NCBI GenBank assembly: GCA_018105865.1
Contig: CM030845.1
Coordinates: 8,979,890-9,043,889, forward strand
Source: Metaphire vulgaris
Taxonomy: Eukaryota > Annelida > Clitellata > Crassiclitellata > Megascolecidae
Direction: 5' to 3'
Length of the DNA stretch: 64,000 nt
A program made the position numbers and the translations under genes. Positions 14,701 to 24,141 of this stretch are shown piece after piece. How positions within the stretch are numbered: position 1 is the first letter of the stretch; each line of letters opens with the position of its first letter. The notes under the pieces were generated by a model. The model saw nothing but the letters and a program-made list of their open reading frames with translations, was not told the origin of the DNA and searched no databases.

Positions 14701-16331
14701 CCCGGCGCTCTGGGCAGATGTATAGTGTAATATCATTAAAGCGCTATATAAATTTAACATTTACAAGTATAGTCTACACTTTAACTGTATGCGCAAAGTA
14801 TAATTAAGCGTTAGAACCGTGCTTACATATAGGCCTACGTAGTGCAGCGCACTGGCGGAAACTTTGATGAAAAAGCGGGGGACCCAGCCCCTATACTTTC
14901 CCCTTCCCTATGATAACGTCTCAAAAAGTGGGGTTGGGGCTCGCGCAGGTATATTTTACACCCCTAACACGCCCCCCAACACCCCCTCAAATCTGAGACC
15001 GACACACCCCCCCCAATATGAGCCTGGGATGACCTTTTATTGCTTGTCAGACTTTTTCGGCAGGGGCTCCCAAAATATACCGACCCCCCAATTGATACTC
15101 CTAGAAATAACCCTGGATTCGCGTCTAGAGGCCTAATAGACGTTTACGTCTATGGTGCAGTGGGAATTTATCGGGTTTAAACTCAGCTTCTCGTTTCTAA
15201 TCCATGTTTCATTTTTCGATCTGAACCAGTTTGACTCCATGCAACGATAATAGACTATACTGCAATTCTAGACGGGAATTCCAAGTGAATTAATTGTCAG
15301 ATGAATTGAATGATTCTGTCTATTTCAGTCGTGTCGTTTTGGGATCTCGGATTCTGTCTCTTACCATCGACGGTCTTCGAAGCAGCAATAACCTCTCGAT
15401 TCCCGTTAAAATTATTCTAGAAGACGTCCAAGTAGGACTTTGATGATTCAAACAAATCGTGGCATATTTCTCACAGCTTTTCTGTACGATTGAGAAAATT
15501 TGCATGTACTAAAATATGAATCTCAGAGATGGCCATGGGTTGGGTTAATCCATGCGTTGGGTTGGATTGGTTGGGTCAGACTTTTCCACATTTATAGTGG
15601 CTTGGATTGGGTCAGAAAATGAGTCATGTTTTAAGAAATTGCAGTGAACATATTGCAGTGGTTTGGGTTGGGTCAAGTAACCCTATTGCCGGCACGGGTT
15701 GGGTTGGAGATTTGATGGGTTGCGTTGGCTTCTAAAAAATGGACCAATGGCCATTTCTGACGACGCTCTGTAAAGGGCTCTTGCATTCATACAGGTTGCT
15801 TTTGTGACCACTTGACCATATACAGTACTTATATCTATTTTTCGAACTGCCATAAATTCATTTGCGTCAAACAATGCACTTGAATTGTCTAGAGTACCTG
15901 AGAAGAAGTTTGGCTTTTCATTGCAGACTCCGATTGACCACGCAACCAGAACATGTGCTTTCTGGAACGCTGACAGCAAACCAAGGTACAAACACCACGC
16001 AGCAGACTGTCGGCAGTTGTTGGTTTAAATCTGCTGACGCGTGCATTCTGCATTCTGCATGCGGTGTTACTGCTGTTCAGTTGCATAAATAAAATATGTG
16101 CACTGTGTGCTTGGTTATAAAATCATGTATTAATCTCTAACTCGATTCCAACCGTGATGCATTGTTCTAATATAGCTTAGGGATTATTGTTAGGCCTAAA
16201 TTATTATTACGACAGACAGTATTTGTAATGGAGGGCTATTTCTTTTAAAAACAGTAGACCTAGTACTAAACAACTTAAATAAAGTTTAATTATTTAATAT
16301 TATTATTAAGAGTAATTATTATTATTAAGTT

Positions 16332-16390
<59 letters not shown>

Positions 16391-16450
16391 CAGTGGGTGG
16401 TGGTAGTAGTGGTAGTAGTAGTAGTGGTGGTGGTGGTGGTGGTGGTGGTG

Positions 16451-16482
<32 letters not shown>

Positions 16483-17983
16483 GGTGGGTGGTGTGGGTGG
16501 TGGTGGTGGTGGTGGTGGCAGCAGCAGTGGTGGTGGTGGTGGTGGTGCAGTGGTGGTGGTGGTGGCAGTGGTGCAGCAGTACAGGGTACAGTAGTAGTGG
16601 TAGCAGCAGCAGCAGTAGTAGTAGTAGTAGCAATAGTAGTAGTAGTAGTAGTAATAGTAGTAGTAGTAGTAGTAGTAGTAATAATAGTAGTAGTAGTAGT
16701 AGTACAGCAGGTCCTCTGTACTATGACTGTGGTTTTGTAGGTCAGGATATGACCGAGCAACTTTGAAATCATCTCAGATGAGTAATGTTTTGCGTAATTA
16801 GCGAATTCTGTTGTGTGAACTTTTGATCAGCGGTTCTTGGTCTGACTACGGTTGCTACGAGTCCGCTTTTAATTCGGATCCGAAAACGACGACCTGCGAA
16901 TGCAGTCACCTGACGAACTTTGCCGTTCTCTTCTCTCCATCGCCGGCGGTGGTCAGCGTTACACTTGACATTCAGAAATATCCGGCGTCTACTAGTTATC
17001 GAATAATTGCTATCTATTGGCGCTCAGTTACTTATTACTGCGGGTCTATACACGCGTTCAGGAGCGGCTTGCGGCATAAGCGGACCTAGGCGCTGGGTTA
17101 TTTCTAGGATTATCAATTTGGAGGGTGTCGGTAAATTCTGGAGGTCCTCTGCCAAAAAAGTCTGACAAGCAAAAAAGGTCATCCCATAGCTGAAATTGGG
17201 GGTGTTGGGGAGTGTCGGATCTCAAATAGGGGGGGTTAGGGGTGTAAAAATACCCCTGCCTAGGCGTCTGACGAAATCCTAAGGGGCGGTAATTGTCTGT
17301 GTTAACGTTTTCAATTGTTGAAATTGTCGTTTGTTCTGAAATTGGATTTGTTAAATGCCGGTGCGTTTGTTCGCGTGGCAGGGCTTCATATTATAAATGA
17401 ATTACTAGTAAGGTAAATTATTTGTCTGCTTATATATGCACCTCAAGAGTCTGACTAAGAAGATTATAAAAAAAAACTGTTTTACCTAGGCCTGTTAGGG
17501 GAGATCCTCTCACACACACAAAAACTCACACACTCCAAATCCAGCACTGGAAAATATTCTTGCATTGAACTGCGCCTCTTCCCCTCTAGCCAAGTCAATT
17601 TCCCCCTCAAAGGCCTGGAGTCTGGATACAGCACTGATAAAGAAGATCACGGCCTTTGAGTTATGGTGGTACAAGAATGATCTTTAGACTCATCTGGACA
17701 GACAAGATAACAAATGCTACTTTTTAAAAATTGCACAGGGCCCCCAAACTTCTTAGAACGGCTCTGTCTCTCATAGAGGAGGACATGTAAATAAGAAGAT
17801 AATATATACTCCGATGACGCAACAATTTTGGTTAGAATTGTGCTAGAAATGCAGTAATTTTATGGGGGCGGCCAAAGACCCGCCGCTTGCCTAGGGCGTC
17901 AGAAAAACTCACGAGCTGGGCCTGAACGCATGCTCTTGGCAATGGAACTACTTATGAATATGAGCAGACAATACAATAAAAGC

Positions 17984-18044
<61 letters not shown>

Positions 18045-21000
18045 GGAACATACTGTATTCCCACTAATAATTTCTTAACTAAGTCTAAATTGAATAATGT
18101 GTGACCGATGTAAAATGTTCGAAATAATTAACTACTGTACTGGTGTGCTGGCTTCTGACGATCGAATTTCTGGAAATATTTTAGGAAGGCGTGCATCGTG
18201 TGATCTTGAGCCTGATTTCGATCATCGGCTGCGTCGTTTCGATCATTTCGCTCTGTCTGCTTCTCCTCCTGTTCGTCGTTCGTTGGAAGTAAGCGTTTCT
18301 TTCGTTTAAATCATCTGCAGGGGAAAGATATGATAGATCCTAACGTCGTTTGAAATAATCTCTCTTGGCGCACGTTGAGCGATCTCAAAACAATCGTAGC
18401 CTAGATAAAGGTTTATCACCTTAGGACATTGACCGGAATACATTGTACACAATTGTCATCATCATTATCGTCGTCGTCGTCGTCATCATCGTCATCATCG
18501 TCATCGTCGTCGTTATCATCATCATCATCATTATCATCAATCTGAGAGTAGGGTAAATGGTTAAAAGAATTGAGTTTTATCGGTGGCGCTTTACCTTTTA
18601 ATGTGTTAATTATTTCACCGTAACAATTCGATTATATTAACTATACCGCTGTCTTTCATATTATACTTTACAAGAGAGACAATACATTGATTAGAAGGAA
18701 ACTTAATAACGCCTGTATTTTTTATTGTAGACGTGTGCATTCTCATCACGCTGTGGTCATAATTAACCTTTGCTTTGCGCTGATTTTGGCTAACGCTTTC
18801 TTTCTCGCCGGAGTCGACAAAATATCAGATCATGTGAGCATTCATAACAATTCATAAATATTCATTGAACATATTCATCATCGTCACCACCATCGTTATC
18901 ATCAGCAGCAGCATCGTCATCATCATCATCATCGTCATCGTCGTCATCATCATCCTCTCTGTCTTGAGACAGGTTCATGGCTCTATTGTTCCATTCCTCT
19001 CTGTGACTTGTCTCTTCTTTGATTTCTGCGCATTGGTTTGTGTGAGGCTGTGTATCTGCTGTCATCACACAGTCCAATAGCATCCTCCTAGGTCTTCTCT
19101 TTGTCTTTTCTCATGATGTACATGTACTTTCCTCCATCACTGTTCTAATCGTTGGGCCCATTTGCCCCCCGCCCTCCCCCCCGTGGCGACACTATATATG
19201 GCCAAAACTGTTCGGTTGCCTATACTTCACTATCTGATTAAAAGCTGTTTAATAGCGTCACGCATCTGCATCTGTTTTTCGTAGTTGACGTGTACCATCG
19301 TCGCTGTATTTCTGCACTATTTCTTCTTGGCCGCTTTCTGCATAATGCTGATCGAAGGGATACAGCTTCTCCTGTACGTCGCTCTGCCGTTCTACGTTCA
19401 TCGCAAACGAGACACGGCGATTCTACTGGTCACCGCGTGGAGTAAGCGGTCACCTGGCCGACGTATTCATTCGCCTAAAAATCAAAGAAGCGACGAAACC
19501 CAGCCCTGATAATTATAATAATTGTTGCTAGCTTTTTTTCTAAAATGTGGTGTGACTTGAGTATTACTAATTGTTATGGCTCGCGTGTCTAAAGCACAGA
19601 TTTGATTTCTAAAGTGAATAATCGAACGCTTCAAGATAGAGGCCTACTCAGATGTGAAGCTAATTGCTGAAAGAATTAACGTGTGATTTTTCTTTAAAAA
19701 TCGATGAATTCATTACAGATTTCTTAAATTTCAGCAATTCCTCTGGTTGTCGTCGGCATATCGCTGGCAATCACTCGAGCAGAAGGTTACGGCGGAGAAG
19801 AATCGTAAGACATTCCTGAAATCAAAACATTTAGACTAAATAACTACGAAGTAGTAAAGCACACAAATGATGCACATGCTCTTAATATCTCTATCTTCAA
19901 TATACTATTACCGATATGCAGTAGAACTTCGTTATAACTGACTCGGTTAAAGTGTATACTCGGTTATAATGTACCGTAATCAGAGGCGTAGCGTCCCAAT
20001 GGCTACTATGGCTTTAGCCATGGGCGGCACACATGATGGGGGCGGCACATTTTGGAAGCGATCTTTTTTTGCTTGTCGGGTTGTCGAGGAGTTTTGTACA
20101 GTTTTGTTTTGGTCGGAACAATTTTGAAGGGGCGGCAAATTTACAAATTTAGCGACGACGACTTTTTTGATTGTCAGGTGTAATAAGTGTGAAATTGGGG
20201 CGACATTTTTGCCAGGAGCCATAGGCGGCACGAGTGCACGCTGCGGCACGAGTGCACGCTGCGGCACGAGTGCACGCTGCGGCACGAGTGCACGCTGCGG
20301 CACGAGTGCACGCTGCGGCACGAGTGCACGCTACGCCACTGACCGTAATATAAGTTTGTAATACATAAAGTAGTACGGCAAATAACAAGAATTTAACTAA
20401 TTGAATCGAAAAGAGAGGAGGTTGTGTAGCGTAACCGTCAAAACTACGCTCTGACTGGTCTTGTTCATTTCCAGATGCTGGCTATCAACTACAAATGGCC
20501 TGCTGTGGGCTTTCGTTGGACCAGCTCTTGCCATTATAGCGGTAAGGTTGTGTCGATTATAGGCTTAACTTGAATTCTAGCATCGCCCATTGTTTGCAGA
20601 CTGACCATGTTCTTCCTATTCCAACCGTCATTGTCAATCGAGTGACACCAGTGTAATTATTTATGTTGTCATGCGTAGACGAACTTCGTGATCTTGGTGA
20701 TTATTTTGGTGAAAATTGCAAAAACCAAACAAGCGAGTGAACAGACGACGAAACGCAGAATTTGGTAAGACTTTAATAATTCTGTAAATCGATTGCCAGA
20801 TACTCAATCAGTTGTTTAATTTAATTGGGGACGAAAAGCCTATTTGAATACTGGACCAGAAATGTCCATGGGTCCATTTTTAACCCAATACAACTCAACC
20901 CATCAAATCTCCAACCCAACCCGTGCCGGCAAAAAGGTTACTTGACCCCACCCAACCCACCGTAATACATTACACTTTCTTAAACCGCGACTTATTTTCT

Positions 21001-21180
21001 GACCCAACCCACCATTAATATGGAAAAGTCTGACCCAATCCAACCCAACCCAACCCAGCCTATCCCATGAGTTAACCAAACCCATGGGCATCTACTGTAT
21101 GTAGTGGACGCGTTTGGAATTTAGTTACTGGGGATACGTCTAGGTCTTTGATAATTTCATTCTCTTGCAGCTTTAACGAT

Positions 21181-21255
<75 letters not shown>

Positions 21256-23545
21256 TGATTTTAAGGGGTTTAGAAGGCTAAGTAAGCCTGTGTGAAAACC
21301 ACTGATGACGTTTCATGCTTCGTTTGATGCGCTTTCTACGAAATACAATAATCTTTTTTTTCGAATGATAGGGCCACTGTATGGAATGTTCTCATAATTG
21401 TTCCAATACTGGGAATTGCATGGGTCTTTGGAGTGTTCGCCGTCAATCAGGATTTGGCAGTGTTCCAATATATATTCGCCATTGCAAACTCTTTCCAGGT
21501 AAATGCTGACGCTTACGTGATGCACTTCCATGGGCGCCCGCACATTGGGGCAAGAGGCGGCACTTGCCCCTCCTGGAAAATGCAAATGCCAATACATTGA
21601 AATTTGAAAACCTTGCTAAAATATTAACCGTGACCATTGTGTTAAAATGTGTTTTGCCACTCCAGGAAACTTTCTGTGACGTAGCCGTGACCATTATGTT
21701 TTGCCCCTCATGGAAAAATTTCTGTGGGCGCCCATGTGTACTTTATAGTAAATCTCATTGGCGTAGCCACGGGGGCATAGAGACCCTCTATTCTGGTGGG
21801 ATCAGTGATATGGGTTTCTCGTAAAACCTTCAAGACATCGGGAGATGTTTAGAACAAGTTCATTATAATATGGACGCGAATGTGTTATGAACCTTTCGAT
21901 GACATTTTTGATTGTAGCGCCTAAGAATAAGCAGCTACCGAAGAACTATTGCGAAAGCGCTATCTAAAATCACTAGATCTTGCTTGCTCACTTACTATCA
22001 CGAATGTATTGTCAACAGAAGCAATGATGTTTGTTGAACTGCCGAAGCTTCAAGACGAATCAGAAAATTATCGTGGACTGAAATTTATGAAGATAATTAT
22101 TCTGCCCAGTGTCTTTCTTTACTTGTGAGAATGAAACGATTGTACTGGTATTTTAAAGCATACAAGCAAAAGAAAATTATCAAACTTCAATATTATAAAA
22201 ATATGGAACTGCGGGGTGTTAAGTTCTAGCGAGTGTGATTTGCACCAATGTCCCAACGATTCACATATTATTGTTATTACGCATGTTTTTACTTGCATCG
22301 ATATTTCACATTGTGGAAATTAATGATAAATTGTGATGAAATTTCAGGGATTCTTCATCTTCCTCTTTCACGGAATATGCCACAGGAAGGTATTTATAGC
22401 AGTGCTATAAAAACAATGGCACGATTAGGCCTACTATTGATAGATCATAGACCTATATACATAAGACAATCGAAGTGGGCAGTGGCGGTTCCACCATGTT
22501 GATGACTGGGGATGCATGCCCCCACCGGAGTTCCGAATGACCTTTTTTGCTTGTCAACTTATTTTCCGATGAGTTTTTTTTATTTAGTGAAAAATACTGC
22601 GAATTACCTTCTCTCTTTTTTAGCTTGTCGACCTTCTTTTCAAGGTTTATTAACATTTAGTGAGCAAACAATGACCTTTTTCTCTCTTTTCTTTTGTTTT
22701 TTCTTCTTCACTTTGCATCCCCAACACCAACTTCCTATAATTTTTTCATCCCCCCACACCAAGAATTCATGGAACCGCCACTGGAAGTGAGTTATTTAAG
22801 ATACATTATTAACTTAGAAGTCTTAGATGGCCTAGAGGTGAAAAATTCTAACAAGAAACTGAAACAAATGAGAAATTCAATTCGAAGCAAACGATATCAT
22901 TCTTAAGCGTAGGATTTACGGGAAATTGCGGAATTATTTTAAAGAGATTCATTCTTTCTGTTAACTTTGTGATTCGAAAAAATCCTTACAACAAGATGTG
23001 AAATTATTTTTCAAACAAATGTTTTATTATTTTGTGTAATCTAATCGAATTCTAACTGAACACGCGAAAATGTTTAACCGAAGTGTTCAACGCTATTTTT
23101 GAAATGCTAGAATTCGAACAGCAAAAAAGTGGTTCGGACTTCCTTCAGACAGATGTGGGACAGTCCCTCTCCCTCTCCTCCTCCTCCGCCTCCTCTCTCT
23201 ACTCCTCCTTCTCCTGAGTCGTATCCTCCCCTCGATCCTCGAAAACACGCGTACAGAGCATCGCGAAGCATGAAAACGAGGCTGGAGAACCACTGGCAGC
23301 GGTTGTCAAAGCGACACGCGGTCAACTGGCCCTCCGTGGCGGCGGCGGCCGTCGCCGCGTCGTCGACAGACCGTCTGGAACTACGGGGTCGTAACGGCGG
23401 CGGCGGCGTCGGTGGAGTGGATGTCGGAGACGGAACGACGGACGAGGAGACATTTTCCAGGTCACTGCCGCCCGCTTCGAACCACGCCACGAGCGCCGAG
23501 ACACGAAGCATAACATCGACCGACCAGACGGACATTCTCTTCTGA
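1..23545 (+). CDS. Adhesion GPCR, mucin/CBM14/Ig/HRM/GAIN/7TM (5' partial, 24 exons)
   Basis: Cell-surface class B2 receptor. Exons: <1-969, 2078-2302, 4059-4313, 4940-5200, 6262-6405, 7555-7656 (acceptor could be 7531), 9259-9362, 9940-10137, 11090-11158, 13142-13253, 13591-13728, 14286-14376, 15329-15431, 15927-15985, 16831-16948, 18185-18288, 18731-18833, 19285-19441, 19735-19804, 20475-20541, 20679-20764, 21372-21498, 22348-22389, 23111-23545. Phases agree at every junction, giving 1378 codons. Domains by residue within the window: Thr/Ser/Pro mucin stalk 1-322; CBM14 323-397 (CSKYFEC, FDPLRKNC); Ig1 and Ig2 about 400-617; HRM about 625-680; GAIN about 690-930; GPS with CAFW and CECSHL/TNFAVLF, cleavage expected at HL/T; 7TM about 983-1234; proline-rich tail ending DILF. 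The TM3 Cys and the ECL2 CW pair are present. Known for the family: autoproteolysis exposes a tethered agonist. Ligand and G protein are unknown. The CBM14 domain suggests glycan or chitin binding, which is inference. Confidence 0.93.
1026..1327. mobile_element. hAT-type MITE in GPCR intron 1
   Basis: Terminal inverted repeats CAGTGGCGATTCCAGGATT and GGAACCGCCACTG. Flanking 8-bp direct repeats ATGGGCGC and ATGGGTGC (one mismatch) fit a hAT target-site duplication. No coding capacity. Contains the shared TGACAAGC motif at 1191-1210. Confidence 0.8.
1755..1925. mobile_element. Degenerate CAGGG-family MITE
   Basis: Resembles the better-preserved elements at 14946, 17093 and 26915: TTTACACCTCCTAACACCC at one end and CCTAGAAACAACCCTGG at the other. 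No clear TSD, and the centre is diverged. Confidence 0.45.
2078..2302 (+). other. CBM14 / peritrophin-A exon of the adhesion GPCR
   Basis: One 225-bp exon, phase 1 on both sides, encodes a complete peritrophin-A type domain. The spacings C-x5-C, C-x14-C and C-x12-C are visible, with aromatic residues in CSKYFEC and the typical FDPLRKNC end. A symmetric phase-1 exon is what domain shuffling predicts. CBM14 domains bind chitin in arthropod matrices and other invertebrates; here the sugar ligand is inferred from the fold only. Confidence 0.85.
3795..4005. repeat. Dispersed repeat ending GGCTACGCCAATGG, GPCR intron 2
   Basis: Begins near GGGACGTAGC and ends GTGGCTACGCCAATGG. It shares its ending and internal segments (ATTCTCTTC, CGCAAATCCCGCGAT) with repeats near 47035-47275 and 50580-50833. 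Borders are not defined by a TSD. Upstream, 3160-3610 holds further repeat pieces including a 25-nt poly-T tract and two copies of the TGACAAGC motif. Confidence 0.45.
6508..6665. repeat. Dispersed repeat, paired with 59517-59666
   Basis: Both copies carry GTAGGGTCTGCCCTGTGTG-like sequence, then ATTCAC, ATCTCAT and a TTGT(C/T)TTCTGGTAG-like end followed by TTCTCCTT. A shorter piece sits at 5930-5975. SINE-sized; no promoter box recognised. Confidence 0.45.
7073..7469. mobile_element. GGGG-TIR element with 3-bp TSD, GPCR intron 5
   Basis: Starts GGGGCCATCAATAAATTACG and ends GTCATTTATGGATGGCCCC; flanked by TTG on both sides. Termini and TSD length are like PIF/Harbinger-type non-autonomous elements. 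A second member is at 53859-54288. Confidence 0.6.
7837..8206. repeat. (TTA)n arrays with SINE-like tails
   Basis: Four TTA arrays separated by unique pieces. The piece at 7891-7942 (AGTGGTTTTCACACAGGC to CACTTAAAATCACA) is the same 3' module as at 21255-21305 and 43447-43492 in reverse orientation, so the arrays look like expanded 3' tails of a SINE or LINE. Open frames here are repeat artefacts. Confidence 0.8.
8709..9035. repeat. (GA)n-(GACA)n-(GAGT)n compound microsatellite
   Basis: Three successive repeat types evolve into one another: about 25 GA units, then GACA units, then about 45 GAGT/GAGC units. Lies in the intron before GPCR exon 9259-9362. Confidence 0.9.
10231..10391. mobile_element. 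hAT-type MITE, CAGTGTTTAATC family
   Basis: TIRs CAGTGTTTAATCTGGACTCC and GATTAAACCCTG; perfect 8-bp TSD GCTCAACG on both sides. Same family as 39139-39327. Confidence 0.85.
10681..10885. repeat. (GTAA)n-linked dispersed repeat
   Basis: GTAAGTAAGTAAAATCTC then TATATAGCG, GTAGCTGCTTATTCTTA and AATAGCTAT. The same order recurs at 34663-34790, inside a PYROXD1 intron, preceded there by about 250 bp of further repeat. Family not recognised. Confidence 0.5.
11392..12501. mobile_element. hAT-type element disrupted by a second element
   Basis: Host termini CAGGGCCGGATTAAGGC and GCCTTAATATGGCCCTA, with TSD TCTCTGAG and TCTCTAAG (one mismatch). It contains two TGACAAGC motifs (11461 and 11499). At 11567 it is interrupted by the CGGGTA element. 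Confidence 0.7.
11567..12462. mobile_element. CGGGTA-armed hAT-like element nested in 11392-12501
   Basis: Termini TAGGGATGTGCGGGT and ACCCGCACATCTCTA are inverted repeats with one mismatch, flanked by perfect 8-bp TSD ACCTACAG. The first about 165 bp and last about 260 bp are degenerate arrays of CGGGTA in opposite orientation, so the ends can fold into a long GC-rich stem; the centre is AT-rich and unique. Confidence 0.8.
12860..13021. mobile_element. Tigger-like MITE (TA target)
   Basis: Begins CAGAAGAACTTCGCTATAAC and ends GTTATAACGAAGCTCTACTG, flanked by TA. Relatives are at 19918-20370, 51847-52005, 58873-59220 and 63594-63785. The TIRs fit pogo/Tigger-type Tc1-mariner elements. Confidence 0.7.
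13313..13506. repeat. 15-bp minisatellite with inverted counterpart
   Basis: Six perfect units of CCGGACAAAATGTCA (13313-13402), a 30-bp spacer with GGTTAGGGTTGGAGTTAGGG, then four diverged units in inverse orientation (GACATTTTGTCC) at 13433-13506. No spacers of constant length, so not a CRISPR. The whole could be one foldback element. Confidence 0.85.
14025..14080. repeat. tRNA-like B box, probable SINE fragment
   Basis: GTAGAGGGTTCGAATTCC matches a pol III B box; no complete cloverleaf can be drawn. About 650 bp downstream, at 14735, lies AAAGCGCTATATAAATTTAA, a typical SINE/LINE 3' end. Confidence 0.35.
14946..15115. mobile_element. CAGGG-family hAT-type MITE
   Basis: Starts CAGGTATATTTTACACCCC, ends CTAGAAATAACCCTG; flanks GGCTCGCG and GATTCGCG agree at 6 of 8. 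Contains the shared motif (15031-15050, reverse). Confidence 0.65.
15927..16948 (+). other. GPS / tethered-agonist exons of the adhesion GPCR
   Basis: Exons 15927-15985 and 16831-16948 together supply CAFWNAD, GSWSDYGC and CECSHLTNFAVLF. The four GPS cysteines and both tryptophans are present, and HLT is the canonical autocleavage tripeptide. The sequence after the cleavage point, TNFAVLF, matches the usual Stachel consensus. The intron between them holds a 370-bp array of TAG, TGG and CAG triplets. Confidence 0.9.
16335..16705. repeat. TAG/TGG/CAG triplet array
   Basis: Mixed triplet repeats differing in the first or middle base. Located in the intron that separates the two GPS exons of the adhesion GPCR. 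Long open frames on both strands are artefacts. Confidence 0.9.
17093..17258. mobile_element. CAGGG-family hAT-type MITE
   Basis: Starts CTGGGTTATTTCTAGG, ends GTAAAAATACCCCTG; perfect 8-bp TSD CCTAGGCG. Contains TGACAAGCAAAAAAGGTC at 17163. Confidence 0.85.
17984..18042. repeat. (CT)n microsatellite
   Basis: About 28 CT units, 140 bp upstream of the GPCR TM1 exon. Confidence 0.9.
18461..18955. repeat. Two TCA/TCG triplet tracts flanking TM2 exon
   Basis: 18461-18540 and 18868-18955 are TCA/TCG arrays in the introns on either side of the TM2 exon 18731-18833. Confidence 0.8.
19918..20370. mobile_element. Tigger-like element carrying a nested MITE
   Basis: Left end CAGTAGAACTTCGTTATAAC at 19919, interrupted at 19980 by the element 19981-20341. 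The remainder after the insertion (CCGTAATATAAG) is short and diverged, so the right end is uncertain. Confidence 0.5.
19981..20341. mobile_element. hAT-type MITE with internal 18-bp minisatellite
   Basis: Termini CAGAGGCGTAGC and GCTACGCCACTG-like CTACGCCACTG; perfect 8-bp TSD ACCGTAAT. Inside, 20227-20334 is six units of GGCACGAGTGCACGCTGC (the last with one change). Two TGACAAGC motifs in reverse orientation (20060, 20154). Confidence 0.85.
21184..21305. repeat. (AAT)n with SINE-like 3' module
   Basis: An AAT array of about 70 bp joined to AAGCCTGTGTGAAAACCACT, the reverse of the module at 7891-7942. Confidence 0.75.
22480..22783. mobile_element. hAT-type MITE, same family as 1026-1327
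   Basis: Ends CAGTGGCGGTTCCA and TGGAACCGCCACTG; TSD GAAGTGGG and GAAGTGAG. Length 304 bp against 302 bp for the copy at 1026. Contains the shared motif (22538-22557). Confidence 0.85.
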
Positions 23546-24004
23546 TCACGAACCGATACGAAAAGACAGTTACCCTCCCCCCCCCCCATCACAGGTGCGA
23601 ACAATGGGCGACCGACTAGCTCAAACCTGCATTTCAGTCACGAAAGCTTTAGCGTCGCCGACGCACGATAACTCTCCGCTTTGCTGCGTATAATGTAGTT
23701 ATCCGATGACGTATCAACGCCTTGCGACAGCTAATTCCGTATTTCCACGAAAACATCTCATATTTCGCCTATTTCGCAGCGGATTTGTGCGATGGATGAC
23801 ACAGTGTGTGTGTGTGTTATTTGGCAGTATTAATATCCGCCATAACCGGAACGTGAAAATCGGACTGATTTATTGAATTTGACAGTGGAGGATTACGTTC
23901 CAAATCAAGGAACGACCTATCAAGAACATTACCAAAGTGACGCCATAGAAGCTCGACAACGACGACGACGACGACGATGATGATGGTGGTGGTGGTGGTG
24001 GTGG

Positions 24005-24141
<137 letters not shown>

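Noticed and set aside
16290..16772. Several long ORFs on both strands (poly-Val, poly-Gly, poly-Ser)
   Set aside because: They arise from TAG/TGG/CAG triplets lacking stops in some frames; located in a GPCR intron.
20227..20334. Possible CRISPR array
   Set aside because: The 18-bp units are directly adjacent with no spacers, and the DNA is eukaryotic.
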